A stretch of DNA of 37,544 nt from Thermaceae bacterium (GTDB lineage: Bacteria; Deinococcota; Deinococci; Deinococcales; Marinithermaceae): contig JAMOUW010000040.1 of the NCBI GenBank assembly GCA_027067955.1, positions 1 to 37,544 of the forward strand, in the 5' to 3' direction. The stretch's first letter is position 1. Every line of letters begins with the position of its first letter. The notes below the pieces were generated by a model that ran no database searches, was not told where the DNA came from, and saw only the letters and a program-made list of their open reading frames with translations. Positions 21,260 to 33,185 of the stretch are shown piece after piece. Made by a program: the position numbers and the translations under genes.

Positions 21260-22545
21260 AGATGGCCGAGGTGCTGGTGGTGGGAGGCGGCGGGCGTGAG
21301 CACGCGCTTGCCTGGGCGCTGGCCGGGAGCCCTGAGGTGACGCGGGTCTACGTGGCCCCCGGCAACGCCGGTACGGTCGGGCCCGCAGGGGACGGCCGCG
21401 CCGGGCTGGAGCGGGTGCCCCTGGCCGCGGACGACCTGGAGGGGCTGGCGGAGTTTGCCGCCGGGCGCGGGGTGGACCTGACCGTGGTCGGCCCCGAGGC
21501 CCCGCTCGCCGCCGGGCTGGCCGACGCGTTCGCGGCGCGGGGTCTGGCGGTTTTTGGACCGCGCCGTGAGGCGGCGCAGATAGAAGCCTCCAAGGCTTTC
21601 GCCAAGGCGCTGATGGACGAGGCGGGGGTGCCCACGGCGCGCTGGCGCTCCTTCGAGCGCGAGGAAGAGGCGCTCGCTTACCTGGAGGAGGTCCCCGCAC
21701 CCTGGGTGGTCAAGGCCAGCGGGCTGGCCGCCGGCAAGGGGGTGCTGGTTAGCGACGATCGCGGCGAGGTCCGGGATTTTGTCAAGGGTCTGTTTGCGGG
21801 CCGTTTCGGGGTCGCGGGAAACAGGGTGATAGTAGAAGAATTCCTTTCCGGCCCCGAGCTCTCGGTCTTCGCAGTAGCCGCAGGCGAGCACTTCGTGCTG
21901 CTGCCCCCGGCGCGCGACTACAAGCGCATCTATGAAGGGGGGCGCGGTCCCAATACCGGGGGCATGGGAGCGCTCGCGCCGGTGGCGCTGGACCCCGGGC
22001 TGCTGGAGCGGGTGGGGCGCGAGGTGATCGCCCCCACACTGGCGGCACTGGCCGCCCGGGGCGCGCCCTACCTGGGGGTGCTCTACGCAGGTCTCAAGCT
22101 AACGTCGGAGGGACCGAAGGTGCTCGAGTTCAACGCCCGCTTCGGCGACCCCGAGACCCAGGCGGTGCTGCCGCTCTTGCAGAGCGACCTCTACCGCCTG
22201 CTCATGGACGCGGTGGAGGGGCGGCCCGACGCCGCGCCGCTGGAGACGGCGGGGGCGGCGCTGGCCGTGGTGCTGGCCGCGCCCGGCTACCCCGGGGAAT
22301 ATCCGCGCGGCCTCGTCATCGAGGGGCTCGAAGAGGCGGAGGCCCTGTCCGGAGTGCACGTCTTCCACGCCGGCACCGAGCGCGCGGACGGGCGCGTGGT
22401 CACCGCCGGTGGCCGGGTGCTGGCCGTCGTGGGCCGGGCGGACACGCCCGAACAGGCGCGCACGCGCGCTTACGCTGCGGTGCGGCGGGTGCGCTTCGAG
22501 GGGATGCACCACCGCCGCGACATTGGCACGGAGGTGGTGGGGTGA
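21256..22545 (+). CDS. purD: GAR synthetase
   Basis: A 429-aa phosphoribosylamine-glycine ligase. It couples the PurF product with glycine using ATP (step 2). The N-terminal motif EVLVVGGGGREHALAWAL is diagnostic. The ATP-grasp core follows with VKASGLAAGKGVLV, VIVEEFLSGPELSVFA, the ARDYKRIYEGGRGPNTGGMGA segment and VLEFNARFGDPETQAVLP with metal-binding Glu/Asn. The start ATG 21256 overlaps the purF stop (ATGA); a second ATG two codons later is possible. The length is that of E. coli PurD, with no fused PurM or PurN. Confidence 0.96.
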   Translation: MKMAEVLVVGGGGREHALAWALAGSPEVTRVYVAPGNAGTVGPAGDGRAGLERVPLAADDLEGLAEFAAGRGVDLTVVGPEAPLAAGLADAFAARGLAVFGPRREAAQIEASKAFAKALMDEAGVPTARWRSFEREEEALAYLEEVPAPWVVKASGLAAGKGVLVSDDRGEVRDFVKGLFAGRFGVAGNRVIVEEFLSGPELSVFAVAAGEHFVLLPPARDYKRIYEGGRGPNTGGMGALAPVALDPGLLERVGREVIAPTLAALAARGAPYLGVLYAGLKLTSEGPKVLEFNARFGDPETQAVLPLLQSDLYRLLMDAVEGRPDAAPLETAGAALAVVLAAPGYPGEYPRGLVIEGLEEAEALSGVHVFHAGTERADGRVVTAGGRVLAVVGRADTPEQARTRAYAAVRRVRFEGMHHRRDIGTEVVG

Positions 22546-23561
22546 AGTACGAAGACGCGGGGGTGAACCTGAACGCCGCCGAGGAAACCACCCGGCGCAT
22601 CAAGGAGGCGCTCGCCCCGGCGCGGCACCCCGGCGTGATCGCGGGGGTGGGGGCGTTTGCCGGCGCTTTCGACGCCGAGCGGCTGGCCGCGCTTGAGGGT
22701 CCGGTGCTGCTCGCTTCCACCGACGGTGTGGGTACCAAGACGCTCGTCGCCGCCCGGTCCGGGCGCTGGCGCGGTCTCGGCGCTGATCTGGTGAACCACG
22801 GCATCGACGACCTGCTCGCGGCGGGGGGGTGGCCGCTCTTCTTCCTCGACTACCTGGCCGCGGCCCGGCTCGAGCCCGCGGTCATCTCCGAGGTGGTGGC
22901 GGGACTGGCCGGGGCCGCAGCGGCCGCGAATCTGGCCGTCCTCGGCGGCGAGACCGCGGAGATGCCCGGCGTCTACCGCGAGGGGGCGCTGGACGTGGCG
23001 GGTACGATCGTCGGCTACGCCGAGCGGGCCCGCCTTCCTGATCCGGCCCGGGTGCGCCCGGGTGACGTACTGGTGGCCCTGCCCAGCTCGGGGCTGCATA
23101 CCAATGGCTACTCGCTGGCGCGGCGAGCGCTCGCGGAGCTGGATTGGGAAGCGCCGCGCGAAGACCTGGGAGGGCGGAGCGTCGCGGATGCCCTGCTCGA
23201 GCCCCACAGGAGCTACCTGCCAGACTGGCGGCGGCTCGAGCGCGCGCGGCTCCTGCCCAAGACGGCCGCCCACATCACCGGCGGCGGCGTCTACGGCAAC
23301 TTGCCGCGGGTGCTACCCGCGGGGCTGGGCGCGCGCCTGCTGCGCGGAAGCTGGTCTGAGCCGCCGATCTTCGATCTGATTCGCAGGACCGGCGGGGTGG
23401 CGGAGCGCGAGATGTTCCGGGTCTTCAACATGGGCCTGGGGATGCTGCTCGTCTACGATCCCGGCGCGGCGGAGGCGGCCCTAGAGGTGCTGGAGGTGAG
23501 CTGGCGTGCCGGCGAAGTGGTGCGCGGCGAAGGGGTCTTCGTGGAGGGCGTGGATGGCTGA
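22542..23561 (+). CDS. purM: AIR synthetase
   Basis: A 339-aa phosphoribosylformylglycinamidine cyclo-ligase that closes the imidazole ring with ATP (step 5). Family motifs in order are KYEDAGVNLNAAEE, LLASTDGVGTKTLVA, LVNHGIDDLLAAGGWPLFFLDYLA, LGGETAEMPGVYREGALDVAGT, LPSSGLHTNGYSLAR and AHITGGGVYGNLPRVLP. The start is GTG with a GTGA overlap on purD, and the end overlaps purN by 8 bases. It shares its fold with the two halves of the PurL core encoded earlier in the operon. Confidence 0.96.
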   Translation: MKYEDAGVNLNAAEETTRRIKEALAPARHPGVIAGVGAFAGAFDAERLAALEGPVLLASTDGVGTKTLVAARSGRWRGLGADLVNHGIDDLLAAGGWPLFFLDYLAAARLEPAVISEVVAGLAGAAAAANLAVLGGETAEMPGVYREGALDVAGTIVGYAERARLPDPARVRPGDVLVALPSSGLHTNGYSLARRALAELDWEAPREDLGGRSVADALLEPHRSYLPDWRRLERARLLPKTAAHITGGGVYGNLPRVLPAGLGARLLRGSWSEPPIFDLIRRTGGVAEREMFRVFNMGLGMLLVYDPGAAEAALEVLEVSWRAGEVVRGEGVFVEGVDG

Positions 23562-24135
23562 GCTGGCGCGGCTGGTGGTGTTCGCCTCGGGCCGGGGCAC
23601 GAACCTGCAGGCGGTCCTCGACGCCTGCGCCGCGGGCGAGCTGCCCGCGCGGGTGGTGCTGGTGGTCTCCGACAAGCCCAGCCCGGCGCTGGAAAGGGCG
23701 CGGAGGGCGCGCGTGGCCGCGCTCTACCTGCCGAAGCCGAAGAACGTTCGGCGCGCGGACTACGACGCCGAGCTCGCCCGCTACGTGGCCGCGGCCCGCC
23801 CCGATCTGGTGGTGCTCGCGGGCTGGATGCGCATCCTCACCCCGGCCTTCCTCGACCGCTTCCCCGGGCGGGTGATCAACCTGCATCCGGCGCTGCCGGG
23901 AGCCTTTCCCGGCACAGACGCCATCCGCCGCAGCTACCAGGCCTTCCGCCGGGGCGAGGTAGAAAGCGGCGGGGTGATGGTGCACCACGTCGTGCCCGAG
24001 GTCGACGCCGGTCCCGTCATTCTGGCCGAGCCGGTTCCCATCGAACCCGGGGACACGCTCGAGCGCTTCGAGGCGCGGGTGCACGAACTGGAACACCGGT
24101 TGCTGGTAGAGGCTATCCGGTGCCTTTTGGATTGA
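23554..24135 (+). CDS. purN: GAR transformylase
   Basis: A 193-aa phosphoribosylglycinamide formyltransferase that uses 10-formyl-tetrahydrofolate (step 3). The N-terminal motif RLVVFASGRGTNLQAVLDA is typical. The catalytic Asn-His-Asp set is visible as VINLHPALPGAFPG and HHVVPEVDAGPVI, and the substrate loop is AGWMRILTPAFL. The start ATG lies inside the end of purM. It is the last gene of the purine operon, as shown by the hairpin at 24151-24177. The later genes purB and purH are not nearby, so the operon delivers SAICAR only. Confidence 0.95.
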   Translation: MAELARLVVFASGRGTNLQAVLDACAAGELPARVVLVVSDKPSPALERARRARVAALYLPKPKNVRRADYDAELARYVAAARPDLVVLAGWMRILTPAFLDRFPGRVINLHPALPGAFPGTDAIRRSYQAFRRGEVESGGVMVHHVVPEVDAGPVILAEPVPIEPGDTLERFEARVHELEHRLLVEAIRCLLD

Positions 24136-24150
24136 ACGGGGAAATGTGAG

Positions 24151-24177
24151 CCCCGGCGCCCTTCGGTGCTGCCGGGG
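24151..24177 (+). terminator. Hairpin after purN
   Basis: CCCCGGC (24151-24157) pairs with GCCGGGG (24171-24177), and the inner GCCC-TTCG-GTGC can extend it imperfectly. A T-tract is lacking. The hairpin lies just upstream of, and partly within, the expected -35 region of the next gene's promoter. Confidence 0.45.
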
Positions 24178-24180
24178 CGG

Positions 24181-24186
24181 TATGCT
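24181..24186 (+). promoter_or_regulatory. -10 element of the small gene at 24193
   Basis: TATGCT (24181-24186) is followed by six bases and the ATG at 24193, the spacing of a leaderless transcript. The -35 region is occupied by the hairpin at 24151-24177 and shows no good hexamer. Confidence 0.45.
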
Positions 24187-24192
24187 TGCCCC

Positions 24193-24462
24193 ATGAAGCT
24201 TTTCCTGGTTACCAACGTACTCCACTCCGCCGCCGGACCCGTTGTTGAATCGGTCTATGTAATCGCGGCCGGGAGCGAGGACGAAGCCCTGGCCAAGGCG
24301 CGGCATAAGGCCGCGGTGGAGCTGCGCGAACAGCGAGTCCGCCCGCTGGTGTTCGATCACGAGGGCGCGGCGCTGGTGTGGATGGGCGCAGCCCGGAGCG
24401 GTGAGGCGCAACATCTTAGCGGCAGCACAAAAAAGGACAGCGGTATGCGCGACGGGCGCTAA
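24193..24462 (+). CDS. Small hypothetical protein between pur and nuo operons
   Basis: I do not recognise this 89-aa protein. It starts MKLFLVTNVLHSAAGPVVESVYVIAAGSEDEALAKARHKA: a beta strand, a segment that could respond to a small molecule, then a helix of the kind seen in small alpha/beta proteins that read 'DEALAKAR' repeats. The C-terminal ~25 residues are polar and probably disordered. There is no signal peptide or membrane segment. The ATG is preferred over an earlier in-frame start because the -10 hexamer is six bases upstream. It has its own transcription start and is followed by about 180 bases before nuoA, so its link to either operon is unclear. Confidence 0.6.
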   Translation: MKLFLVTNVLHSAAGPVVESVYVIAAGSEDEALAKARHKAAVELREQRVRPLVFDHEGAALVWMGAARSGEAQHLSGSTKKDSGMRDGR

Positions 24463-24568
24463 AAACTGTGATCCTCGGGTGCTAGCGCGTGTAAAAGCGG
24501 ATCCGGCAGCGGGTTTTCGGGGACCGGGACGTATGGGCCTCGTGAGCCAAAACCTGCCGGGTTACACT

Positions 24569-24574
24569 TATAAG
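24569..24574 (+). promoter_or_regulatory. Possible -10 element of the nuo operon
   Basis: TATAAG at 24569-24574 lies about 70 bases upstream of nuoA in the only longer gap before the operon. No -35 hexamer of good quality is seen at 16-18 bases, so the call is weak. The remaining part of 24463-24644 shows no other feature. Confidence 0.3.
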
Positions 24575-24644
24575 GAATGCTATTTTTCATCGTTCGCTCA
24601 CCCCGAGCCCAGGAAAGTGAACGATGGCAAAAGGAGGGGATACG

Positions 24645-25004
24645 TTGTCGAACCAGGCGGAGTACATCAACATTCTGATCTATATCGGCATCGCCGCCGG
24701 CATTGGCGTGGTCATGCTGGTGCTGGGTGCGTTGCTGGGCCCTAAGAAGCCCAGTCCCACCAAGCTGATGCCCTACGAGTCGGGCAACGACCCGGCCGGT
24801 GAAGTGCACCGATTACCGGTGCATTTTTATGTGGTGGCCATGCTTTTCATCATCTTCGACGTCGAGGTGGCATTCCTCTGGCCTTACGCCGTCAACGCGG
24901 GCAAACTTGGCCTGGCCGGATTCTGGGCGGTGACGGCGTTCACCCTGATCGTGCTCGCAGGTTTCATCTACGAGTGGAAGAAGGGGGTGATGAAGTGGGA
25001 TTAA
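24645..25004 (+). CDS. nuoA: NADH-quinone oxidoreductase subunit A
   Basis: A 119-aa membrane subunit (Nqo7 in Thermus) with three transmembrane helices, located at the junction of the peripheral and membrane arms of complex I. The conserved loop [41 protein letters not shown], including the Glu/Asp residues near the quinone tunnel, is intact (shown here in part: [18 protein letters not shown]). The TTG at 24645 is chosen over the ATG at 24624: AGGAGGGG is six bases upstream, and the resulting N-terminus and length match Thermus Nqo7. Its end overlaps nuoB by 10 bases. Confidence 0.94.
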   Translation: MSNQAEYINILIYIGIAAGIGVVMLVLGALLGPKKPSPTKLMPYESGNDPAGEVHRLPVHFYVVAMLFIIFDVEVAFLWPYAVNAGKLGLAGFWAVTAFTLIVLAGFIYEWKKGVMKWD

Positions 25005-25534
25005 AAGGCATGTTTGAACGCGATGTGCAGGAGCTCGAGCGTGAGGGCATCCTCTTCACCACCCTCGAGAAGCTTGTGGCCTGGGGGCGCTCCAACTCGC
25101 TGTGGCCCGTGACTTTCGGCCTCGCGTGCTGCGCCATCGAGATGATGGCCTCCTCCGACGCCCGCAACGACCTTTCGCGTTTCGGTTCCGAGGTTTTCCG
25201 CGCCAGCCCGCGTCAGGCCGATGTGATGATCGTGGCCGGAAGGTTGTCCAAGAAGATGGCCCCGATCATGCGCCGCGTATACGACCAGATGGGCGACCCC
25301 AAGTGGGTCATAGCCATGGGCGCCTGCGCCGCCTCCGGGGGCATGTTCAACAACTACGCGATAGTGCAGTCGGTCGAGAGCGTGGTTCCGGTGGACGTTT
25401 ACGTACCCGGCTGCCCGCCGCGGCCCGAGGCCCTCATCTATGCGGTGATGCAGTTGCAGAAGAAGATTCGCGGACAGGCCCGCGACGATACGGGGCGCAA
25501 GTTGCCGCCCATAGAAGCCTGGGTGAGGGGGTAG
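24995..25534 (+). CDS. nuoB: NADH-quinone oxidoreductase subunit B (cluster N2)
   Basis: A 179-aa peripheral subunit (Nqo6) that carries the terminal cluster N2, which passes electrons to quinone. The four cysteine ligands are visible: the adjacent pair C45-C46 in LACCAIEMM, one in MGACAASGG and one in [12 protein letters not shown] 24995 gives [18 protein letters not shown], collinear with the Thermus start; the longer frame from 24974 is inside nuoA. The ribosome site is AAGGGGG within the nuoA end. Confidence 0.95.
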   Translation: MGLKGMFERDVQELEREGILFTTLEKLVAWGRSNSLWPVTFGLACCAIEMMASSDARNDLSRFGSEVFRASPRQADVMIVAGRLSKKMAPIMRRVYDQMGDPKWVIAMGACAASGGMFNNYAIVQSVESVVPVDVYVPGCPPRPEALIYAVMQLQKKIRGQARDDTGRKLPPIEAWVRG

Positions 25535-25537
25535 ACG

Positions 25538-26167
25538 GTGCGACTGAATGACGCCAAAGCCTACGCCGAAGCTCACGGATACGCGCTGGAGGAGGCGCGG
25601 GGCCTGGTCTGGATCGACGTTCCCAAGGACGAGCTGAGCGGGTTCCTGGATGCGATGCAGGAGGCCGGTTTCAACTACCTGGCCAACGTTATCGGGATCG
25701 ACTACAGTGACTATCCGGAAACCCGTCCCGAGCGCTTCGCGGTGCTCTACGAGCTGGTTTCCATCAAGGGCTGGAAGGATGGCGACGGATCCCGTTTCTT
25801 CGCGCGCGTCTGGGTAAGCGAACGCGACCCGGCGTTGCCCTCGGCCGTGCCCCAGTACGCCAGCGCCAACTTCTTCGAGCGTGAGATCTTCGACCTGCTC
25901 GGGATCCGCTTCGAGGGCCACCCCGATTTGCGCAAGATCCTGACGCCCGAAGACCTGGAGGGCCACCCCCTGCGCAAGGACTACCCGCTGGGGGAAACAC
26001 CCACGCTGTTCAAGGACGGCCGCTACATCGACCCCGATTCCTTCCGCGCCGGACTGAAAGGCGGCGATGCGGGTCTTACCGGCCGCCGCGGCGGCGCCCG
26101 CCGTGGCTACGCCGAGGTTTATGAAGACGTGCGGCGCGCCCATGCCGCAGACGGGGAGGACTCATGA
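25538..26167 (+). CDS. nuoC: NADH-quinone oxidoreductase subunit C
   Basis: A 209-aa subunit (Nqo5) of the connecting module that packs against NuoD and NuoB and has no cofactor. The family motif is near the middle: [41 protein letters not shown] (key parts [10 protein letters not shown] and GHPLRKDYP). The C-terminal tail is Arg/Gly-rich and probably flexible, as in Thermus. The start is a GTG three bases after nuoB; the end overlaps nuoD (ATGA). NuoC and NuoD are separate here, unlike the fused NuoCD of E. coli. Confidence 0.94.
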   Translation: MRLNDAKAYAEAHGYALEEARGLVWIDVPKDELSGFLDAMQEAGFNYLANVIGIDYSDYPETRPERFAVLYELVSIKGWKDGDGSRFFARVWVSERDPALPSAVPQYASANFFEREIFDLLGIRFEGHPDLRKILTPEDLEGHPLRKDYPLGETPTLFKDGRYIDPDSFRAGLKGGDAGLTGRRGGARRGYAEVYEDVRRAHAADGEDS

Positions 26168-27378
26168 AGCCCAATATCGACGTTCCCCTTCCCGAAGAGC
26201 CGCGCGAGCTGCGCAGCGAACTGATGGTCCTGAACGTCGGCCCGCAGCACCCCTCCACCCACGGCGTGCTCCGCGTCGTGGTCACGCTGGCGGGCGAAGA
26301 GATCGTGGACCTGGTTCCCCACATCGGCTACCTGCATTCGGGTTTCGAGAAGACGATGGAGAACCGCACCTACAACCAGAACTTCACCTACACGCCGCGC
26401 ATGGACTACGTGCACTCGTTCGCGCACGACCTGGCGTACGCGCTGGCGGTAGAGAAGCTGGTGGGGGCGCAGGTTCCCGAGCGCGCCGAAACGATCCGCA
26501 TAATCCTCAACGAACTCAGCCGCATCGCCAGCCACCTGATATTCGTGGCCACCGGTCTGCTGGATTTGGGCGCGATGACGCCATTCTTCTACGCATTCCG
26601 CGAGCGCGAGGCCATTCTCGATCTGTTCGAGTGGGTCACCGGCCAGCGTTTCCACCACAACTATGTCCGCGTCGGCGGCCTCAAGGAAGACGTGCCCGAG
26701 GAGTTCGTACCCGAGCTGAAGAAGTTCCTCGCGGGCTTCCTGGCCAAGGTGGACGACTATCAGGGGATGTTCGACGGTTCGCCCATCTTCAACTCGCGCG
26801 CCCGTGACATAGGCGTTATCCCCCCTGAAGTGGCCATCAACCTGGGGCTCACCGGCGGCAGCCTGCGCGCTAGCGGCGTCAACTACGACGTGCGCAAGGC
26901 GCACCCTTACGGCGGCTATGACAAGTACGACTTCGACGTTCCCCTGGGCACACACGGCGACGTTTACGACCGCATGATCGTGCGTTTGGAGGAACTACGC
27001 CAGTCGCACCGGATCATCAGCCAGGCCGTCGAGCGGCTGGAGCCGGGGCCGATCCGCGACCCCAACCCGCACATTTCGCTGCCGCCGCGCCAGATGCTCG
27101 GCCGCAGCATGGAGGCCCTGATATTCCACTTCAAGCTGGTCACCGAGGGTTTCCACCCGCCGCTCGGCGAGGTTTATGTGCCTACGGAATCGGCCCGCGG
27201 CGAACTCTCCTACTACATCGTTTCCGACGGGGGCAGCATGCCTTACCGCGTCAAGATCCGCACCCCCGAGTTCGTAAACATCCAGTCGCTGGCCTACGCC
27301 AGCAAAGGACACCAGTTCGCCGACTTCATCGCGATTCTGGCCACCCTCGATCCGGTGCTCGGGGGCATCGACCGCTAA
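26164..27378 (+). CDS. nuoD: NADH-quinone oxidoreductase subunit D
   Basis: A 404-aa subunit (Nqo4), the 49-kDa homologue that forms most of the quinone-binding cavity with NuoB. Conserved parts are [15 protein letters not shown] with the quinone-site His in the HPSTHG loop, [18 protein letters not shown], the DYVHSF loop carrying the quinone-site Tyr equivalent, and the C-terminal GDFIAI-like [20 protein letters not shown]. The relation to [NiFe] hydrogenase large subunits is known for the family; the metal cysteines are absent as expected. Confidence 0.95.
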   Translation: MKPNIDVPLPEEPRELRSELMVLNVGPQHPSTHGVLRVVVTLAGEEIVDLVPHIGYLHSGFEKTMENRTYNQNFTYTPRMDYVHSFAHDLAYALAVEKLVGAQVPERAETIRIILNELSRIASHLIFVATGLLDLGAMTPFFYAFREREAILDLFEWVTGQRFHHNYVRVGGLKEDVPEEFVPELKKFLAGFLAKVDDYQGMFDGSPIFNSRARDIGVIPPEVAINLGLTGGSLRASGVNYDVRKAHPYGGYDKYDFDVPLGTHGDVYDRMIVRLEELRQSHRIISQAVERLEPGPIRDPNPHISLPPRQMLGRSMEALIFHFKLVTEGFHPPLGEVYVPTESARGELSYYIVSDGGSMPYRVKIRTPEFVNIQSLAYASKGHQFADFIAILATLDPVLGGIDR

Positions 27379-27390
27379 CGGAGGTTTTGC

Positions 27391-27960
27391 ATGGGCTTTT
27401 TTGATGACAAGCAAGAATGGCTCGCCGAGGTCTTCGCGCAGTACCCCGAAGACCGGCGGCGCTCCGCGCTCATGCCCCTCCTGCGGCGGGTGCAGCAGGA
27501 AGAGGGCTACGTCGACTTCGAGCGCATGAAGGAGATCGCCGCGCTGGTGGGCACCACGGCCACCGAGGTAGCCGGGGTAATGAGCTTCTACAGCTACTAT
27601 CAGGGGTTGCCGACGGGCAAGTACCACATTCAGGTCTGCCGTACGCTCAGCTGCAAGCTGGCGGGGTCCGACGAGCTGTGGCACACCCTGAGCGAGCGGC
27701 TGGGCATCCTCCCCGGCGAGGTTACCGCTGACGGCCGCTTCAGCCTGCAGGCGGTGGAATGCCTGGGAAGCTGCCACACCGGTCCGGTGATTCAGATAAA
27801 CGACGAACACTACGTCGAGCGCGTCACCAAAGCGCGGCTCGAGGCCCTGCTCGAGGGTCTGATGCAGGATAAGCCGCTCGAGGAGGTGCGCCGGTCGCTG
27901 CCCGACGAAGACAAAATGGGCAAGGCAACCATCGAGCTGGAGGGGGGTGAGCCGTCGTGA
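27391..27960 (+). CDS. nuoE: NADH-quinone oxidoreductase subunit E (cluster N1a)
   Basis: A 189-aa thioredoxin-like subunit (Nqo2, 24-kDa homologue) of the NADH-oxidising module. The [2Fe-2S] ligands are C83 and C88 (VCRTLSCKL) and C124 and C128 ([10 protein letters not shown]), the same numbering as I recall for Thermus Nqo2. An N-terminal helical domain (residues 1-75) precedes this fold. The ATG is preceded by GGAGG at 27380-27384, the only internal gap of the operon (12 bases) with a full ribosome site. The end overlaps nuoF by 4 bases. Confidence 0.95.
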   Translation: MGFFDDKQEWLAEVFAQYPEDRRRSALMPLLRRVQQEEGYVDFERMKEIAALVGTTATEVAGVMSFYSYYQGLPTGKYHIQVCRTLSCKLAGSDELWHTLSERLGILPGEVTADGRFSLQAVECLGSCHTGPVIQINDEHYVERVTKARLEALLEGLMQDKPLEEVRRSLPDEDKMGKATIELEGGEPS

Positions 27961-29276
27961 GCGAAGGACCCATCACCAGCGGGCACGATCCGCGCTTTAC
28001 CCCCACCCTTTTCGCCCACGTGGGCAAGCCGAACAGCTGGACGCTCGACTACTACCTCAGCCACGGCGGCTACCAGGTCGCCGAGGCGGTCCTGAAGGGT
28101 AAGCAGCCCGACGAGGTAGTCGAAGAAGTCAAAAAGAGCGGACTGCGCGGACGCGGCGGCGCCGGTTTTCCGACCGGCGTGAAGTGGAGCTTCATGCCCA
28201 AGGACGGGCAGCAGCACTACCTGATCGCCAACGCCGACGAGTCGGAGCCGGCCTCCTTCAAGGACCGCTACATCATGGAGGACGATCCGCACCAGCTGAT
28301 CGAGGGCATGATCATCGGTGGTTACGCCATCGCCGCCACCAAGGGTTACATCTACATCCGCGGCGAGTACAGGAAGGCCTACGACCGCCTGGTGGGAGCC
28401 ATCAAGGAGGCCTACGAGCGCGGCTACCTGGGCAAAAACCTCTTCGGTTCCGGCTTCGACTTCGACCTCTACGTGCACCGGGGAGCGGGCGCATACATCT
28501 GTGGCGAGGAGACGGCGCTGATGAACTCGCTCGAGGGCTTGCGCGCCAACCCGCGCATGAAACCGCCCTTCCCGGCGCAGTCGGGCCTTTACGGCAAGCC
28601 GACGACGATCAACAATATCGAGTCGCTGGCCAGCGTGGTCCACATCATGCAGCGCGGCGCCGACTGGTTCGCGCAGATGGGAACCGAGCGTTCGAAGGGT
28701 ACCAAGCTCTTCCAGGTTTCCGGCCCCGCCAGGCGCCCGGGTGTCTACGAGCTGCCCATGGGCACGCCCTTCCGCGAGCTCATCTACGACTGGGCGGGCG
28801 GGCCTACCGAGCCGATCAAGGCCTTTATCCCCGGCGGCTCTTCGACGCCGCTCTTGCCCTTTACCGACGAGTATCTGGACCTGCCCATGGACTACGAGTC
28901 GCTGGTCGCGGCCAACTCTTCCCTGGGGACCGGTGGCGTGGTGCTGATCCCTGAGTCGGTTTGCATCGTGGACGCGATGTGGAACCTGATTCGCTTCTAC
29001 GCTCACGAGTCTTGCGGTAAGTGCACGCCCTGCCGCGAAGGGGTCTCGGGCTGGCTGCCGCAGCTCTTTGAGAAGTTCGAGAGCGGCAAGGCGACCCGCG
29101 AAGATCTCAAGACCATGGAAGACCTGCTCGACCAGATAGAGGGCCGCAGTTTCTGCCCGCTGGCCGATGCCGCCGTCTGGCCCATCCGCGGGGCGCTGCG
29201 GCACTTCCGTGACGAGTTTTTGCACCACATCGAGCACGGCACCTGCGCCGTGAAGTCCGGGCCGAGGTGGAGGTGA
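27957..29276 (+). CDS. nuoF: NADH-quinone oxidoreductase subunit F (FMN, cluster N3)
   Basis: A 439-aa subunit (Nqo1, 51-kDa homologue) that binds NADH and FMN and hands electrons to cluster N3. The glycine-rich nucleotide site is [16 protein letters not shown], followed by the FMN region [15 protein letters not shown] and [17 protein letters not shown]. The [4Fe-4S] ligands are C353, C356 and C359 ([11 protein letters not shown]) and C400 (SFCPLAD). GTG start with a 4-base overlap on nuoE. Confidence 0.95.
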   Translation: MSEGPITSGHDPRFTPTLFAHVGKPNSWTLDYYLSHGGYQVAEAVLKGKQPDEVVEEVKKSGLRGRGGAGFPTGVKWSFMPKDGQQHYLIANADESEPASFKDRYIMEDDPHQLIEGMIIGGYAIAATKGYIYIRGEYRKAYDRLVGAIKEAYERGYLGKNLFGSGFDFDLYVHRGAGAYICGEETALMNSLEGLRANPRMKPPFPAQSGLYGKPTTINNIESLASVVHIMQRGADWFAQMGTERSKGTKLFQVSGPARRPGVYELPMGTPFRELIYDWAGGPTEPIKAFIPGGSSTPLLPFTDEYLDLPMDYESLVAANSSLGTGGVVLIPESVCIVDAMWNLIRFYAHESCGKCTPCREGVSGWLPQLFEKFESGKATREDLKTMEDLLDQIEGRSFCPLADAAVWPIRGALRHFRDEFLHHIEHGTCAVKSGPRWR

Positions 29277-29278
29277 GC

Positions 29279-31665
<2,387 letters not shown>

Positions 31666-31669
<4 letters not shown>

Positions 31670-32658
31670 TCTATCTGATCGCTGCACTCAAGGGCCTGGT
31701 CCTGATCCTGCTCCTGTTGTTCGCCTTCGCCTACCTGACCTGGGGCATGCGTCGGGGCCTGGCGCGTTTCCAGATACGCCTCGGCCCCAACCGTGTGGGC
31801 CCGCTGGGTCTCCTGCAACCTATCGCCGACGCGGTCAAGGCCATCTTCAAAGAAGACATCTCGGTGGCCAAGGCTGACGTGTTCGTCTACTGGCTGGCGC
31901 CGGTCATCTCCTTCACCTTCGCGCTCGCGGCCTTTGCGGTGATCCCCCTGGGGCCCGAGGGCAGCCTCTTCGGCCTCGACCCCTGGGTGGCCGACCTGGA
32001 TGTGGGGATCCTCTACATCTTCGCGGTGGCAGAGCTGGCAGTATACGGCATCTTCCTTTCCGGCTGGGCTTCGGGATCCAAGTACAGCCTCATGGGTGGA
32101 ATGCGCTCGGCGGCGGGGCTGGTGGGCTACGAGCTGGCGCTGGGCGTCGCGCTTCTGGGTCCGGTGCTGCTTGTCGGCTCGCTGAGCCTGCGCGACATCG
32201 TCGACTGGCAGGGGACCCACGGCTGGCTCCTGGTCTGGCAGTTCCCCGCCTTCGTCATCTACTTCATCGCGGCCCTGGCCGAGATGGGACGCACGCCCTT
32301 CGACTTCGTCGAGGCCGAGCAGGAGCTGGTGGGCGGCTTTTCCACCGAATATAACAGCATGAAGTTCGTGGCCTTCTACATGGCCGAACTGCTGCACTGG
32401 ATCACTGCCTCGGCCCTGATTCCTACCCTCTTTATGGGCGGCTGGCACGCCCCCTTCGGCCTGCCGGAGGTCCCGATCCTCTGGTTGTTCGTCAAGTGGC
32501 TGGTCTTCATCTTCATCGTCATGTGGATCTGGGCCAGCTGGTTCCGCACCCGGTACGACGTGATGATTCGCTTCGCCTGGGGTGTACTTTTCCCGGTGGC
32601 CCTCGCCTGGTTCCTGGCGACGGCCTACTGGGTGGCCAGTAAAGGAGGAGCCGTATGA
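31666..32658 (+). CDS. nuoH: NADH-quinone oxidoreductase subunit H
   Basis: A 330-aa membrane subunit (Nqo8, ND1 homologue) with eight helices, forming the floor of the quinone cavity and the start of the proton path. Conserved parts are [48 protein letters not shown], and [30 protein letters not shown] with the charged loop residues of the E channel. GTG start within the nuoG stop (GTGA); ATGA overlap with nuoI. Confidence 0.95.
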
Positions 32659-33185
32659 GCGTTTTTGCATTGGCCAAGGCGATGGGGATCACCCTGAAGC
32701 ACCTTTTCTCCAAACCGGTGACCGTTCCTTACCCGAGCGCGCCGGTACCCCTGAAGCCGCGGTTCCACGGAAGGCACGTGCTCACCCGGCACCCCGACGG
32801 CCTGGAAAAGTGCATAGGCTGCAGCCTTTGCGCCGCCGCGTGCCCGGCCTACGCCATCTACGTGGAGCCGGCGGAGAATGACCCGGAAAACCCGGTGTCG
32901 GCGGGGGAGCGCTACGCCAAGGTATACGAGATCAACATGCTGCGCTGCATCTTCTGCGGCCTCTGTGAAGAAGCCTGCCCAACCGGGGCCATCGTGCTCG
33001 GCAATGAGTTCGAGCTTGCCGATTACGTCTACTCCGATTTCGTCTACGGCAAGGAGGATTTGCTGGCGGACACGGTCGGTTCCAAGCCGCAGCGCCGCGA
33101 GGCCCGGGCCACCGGCAAGGAGCTGAAGCTGGGTTTCGAGGTCCCCTACGTGCGGCCCGAGCTGGAGGGGGTGAAGTACGAGTGA
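32655..33185 (+). CDS. nuoI: NADH-quinone oxidoreductase subunit I (clusters N6a, N6b)
   Basis: A 176-aa ferredoxin-like subunit (Nqo9, TYKY homologue) that links NuoG to NuoB. Two complete CxxCxxCxxxC motifs hold two [4Fe-4S] clusters: [12 protein letters not shown] starting at C53 and [12 protein letters not shown] about 45 residues later. An amphipathic N-terminal helix ([15 protein letters not shown]) rests on the membrane surface. The C-terminal tail is charged. Confidence 0.95.
   Translation: MSVFALAKAMGITLKHLFSKPVTVPYPSAPVPLKPRFHGRHVLTRHPDGLEKCIGCSLCAAACPAYAIYVEPAENDPENPVSAGERYAKVYEINMLRCIFCGLCEEACPTGAIVLGNEFELADYVYSDFVYGKEDLLADTVGSKPQRREARATGKELKLGFEVPYVRPELEGVKYE

Noticed and set aside
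24624-24647. ATG at 24624 as the nuoA start
   Set aside because: The TTG at 24645 has a stronger ribosome site and gives the length and N-terminus of Thermus Nqo7, although the ATG cannot be fully excluded.
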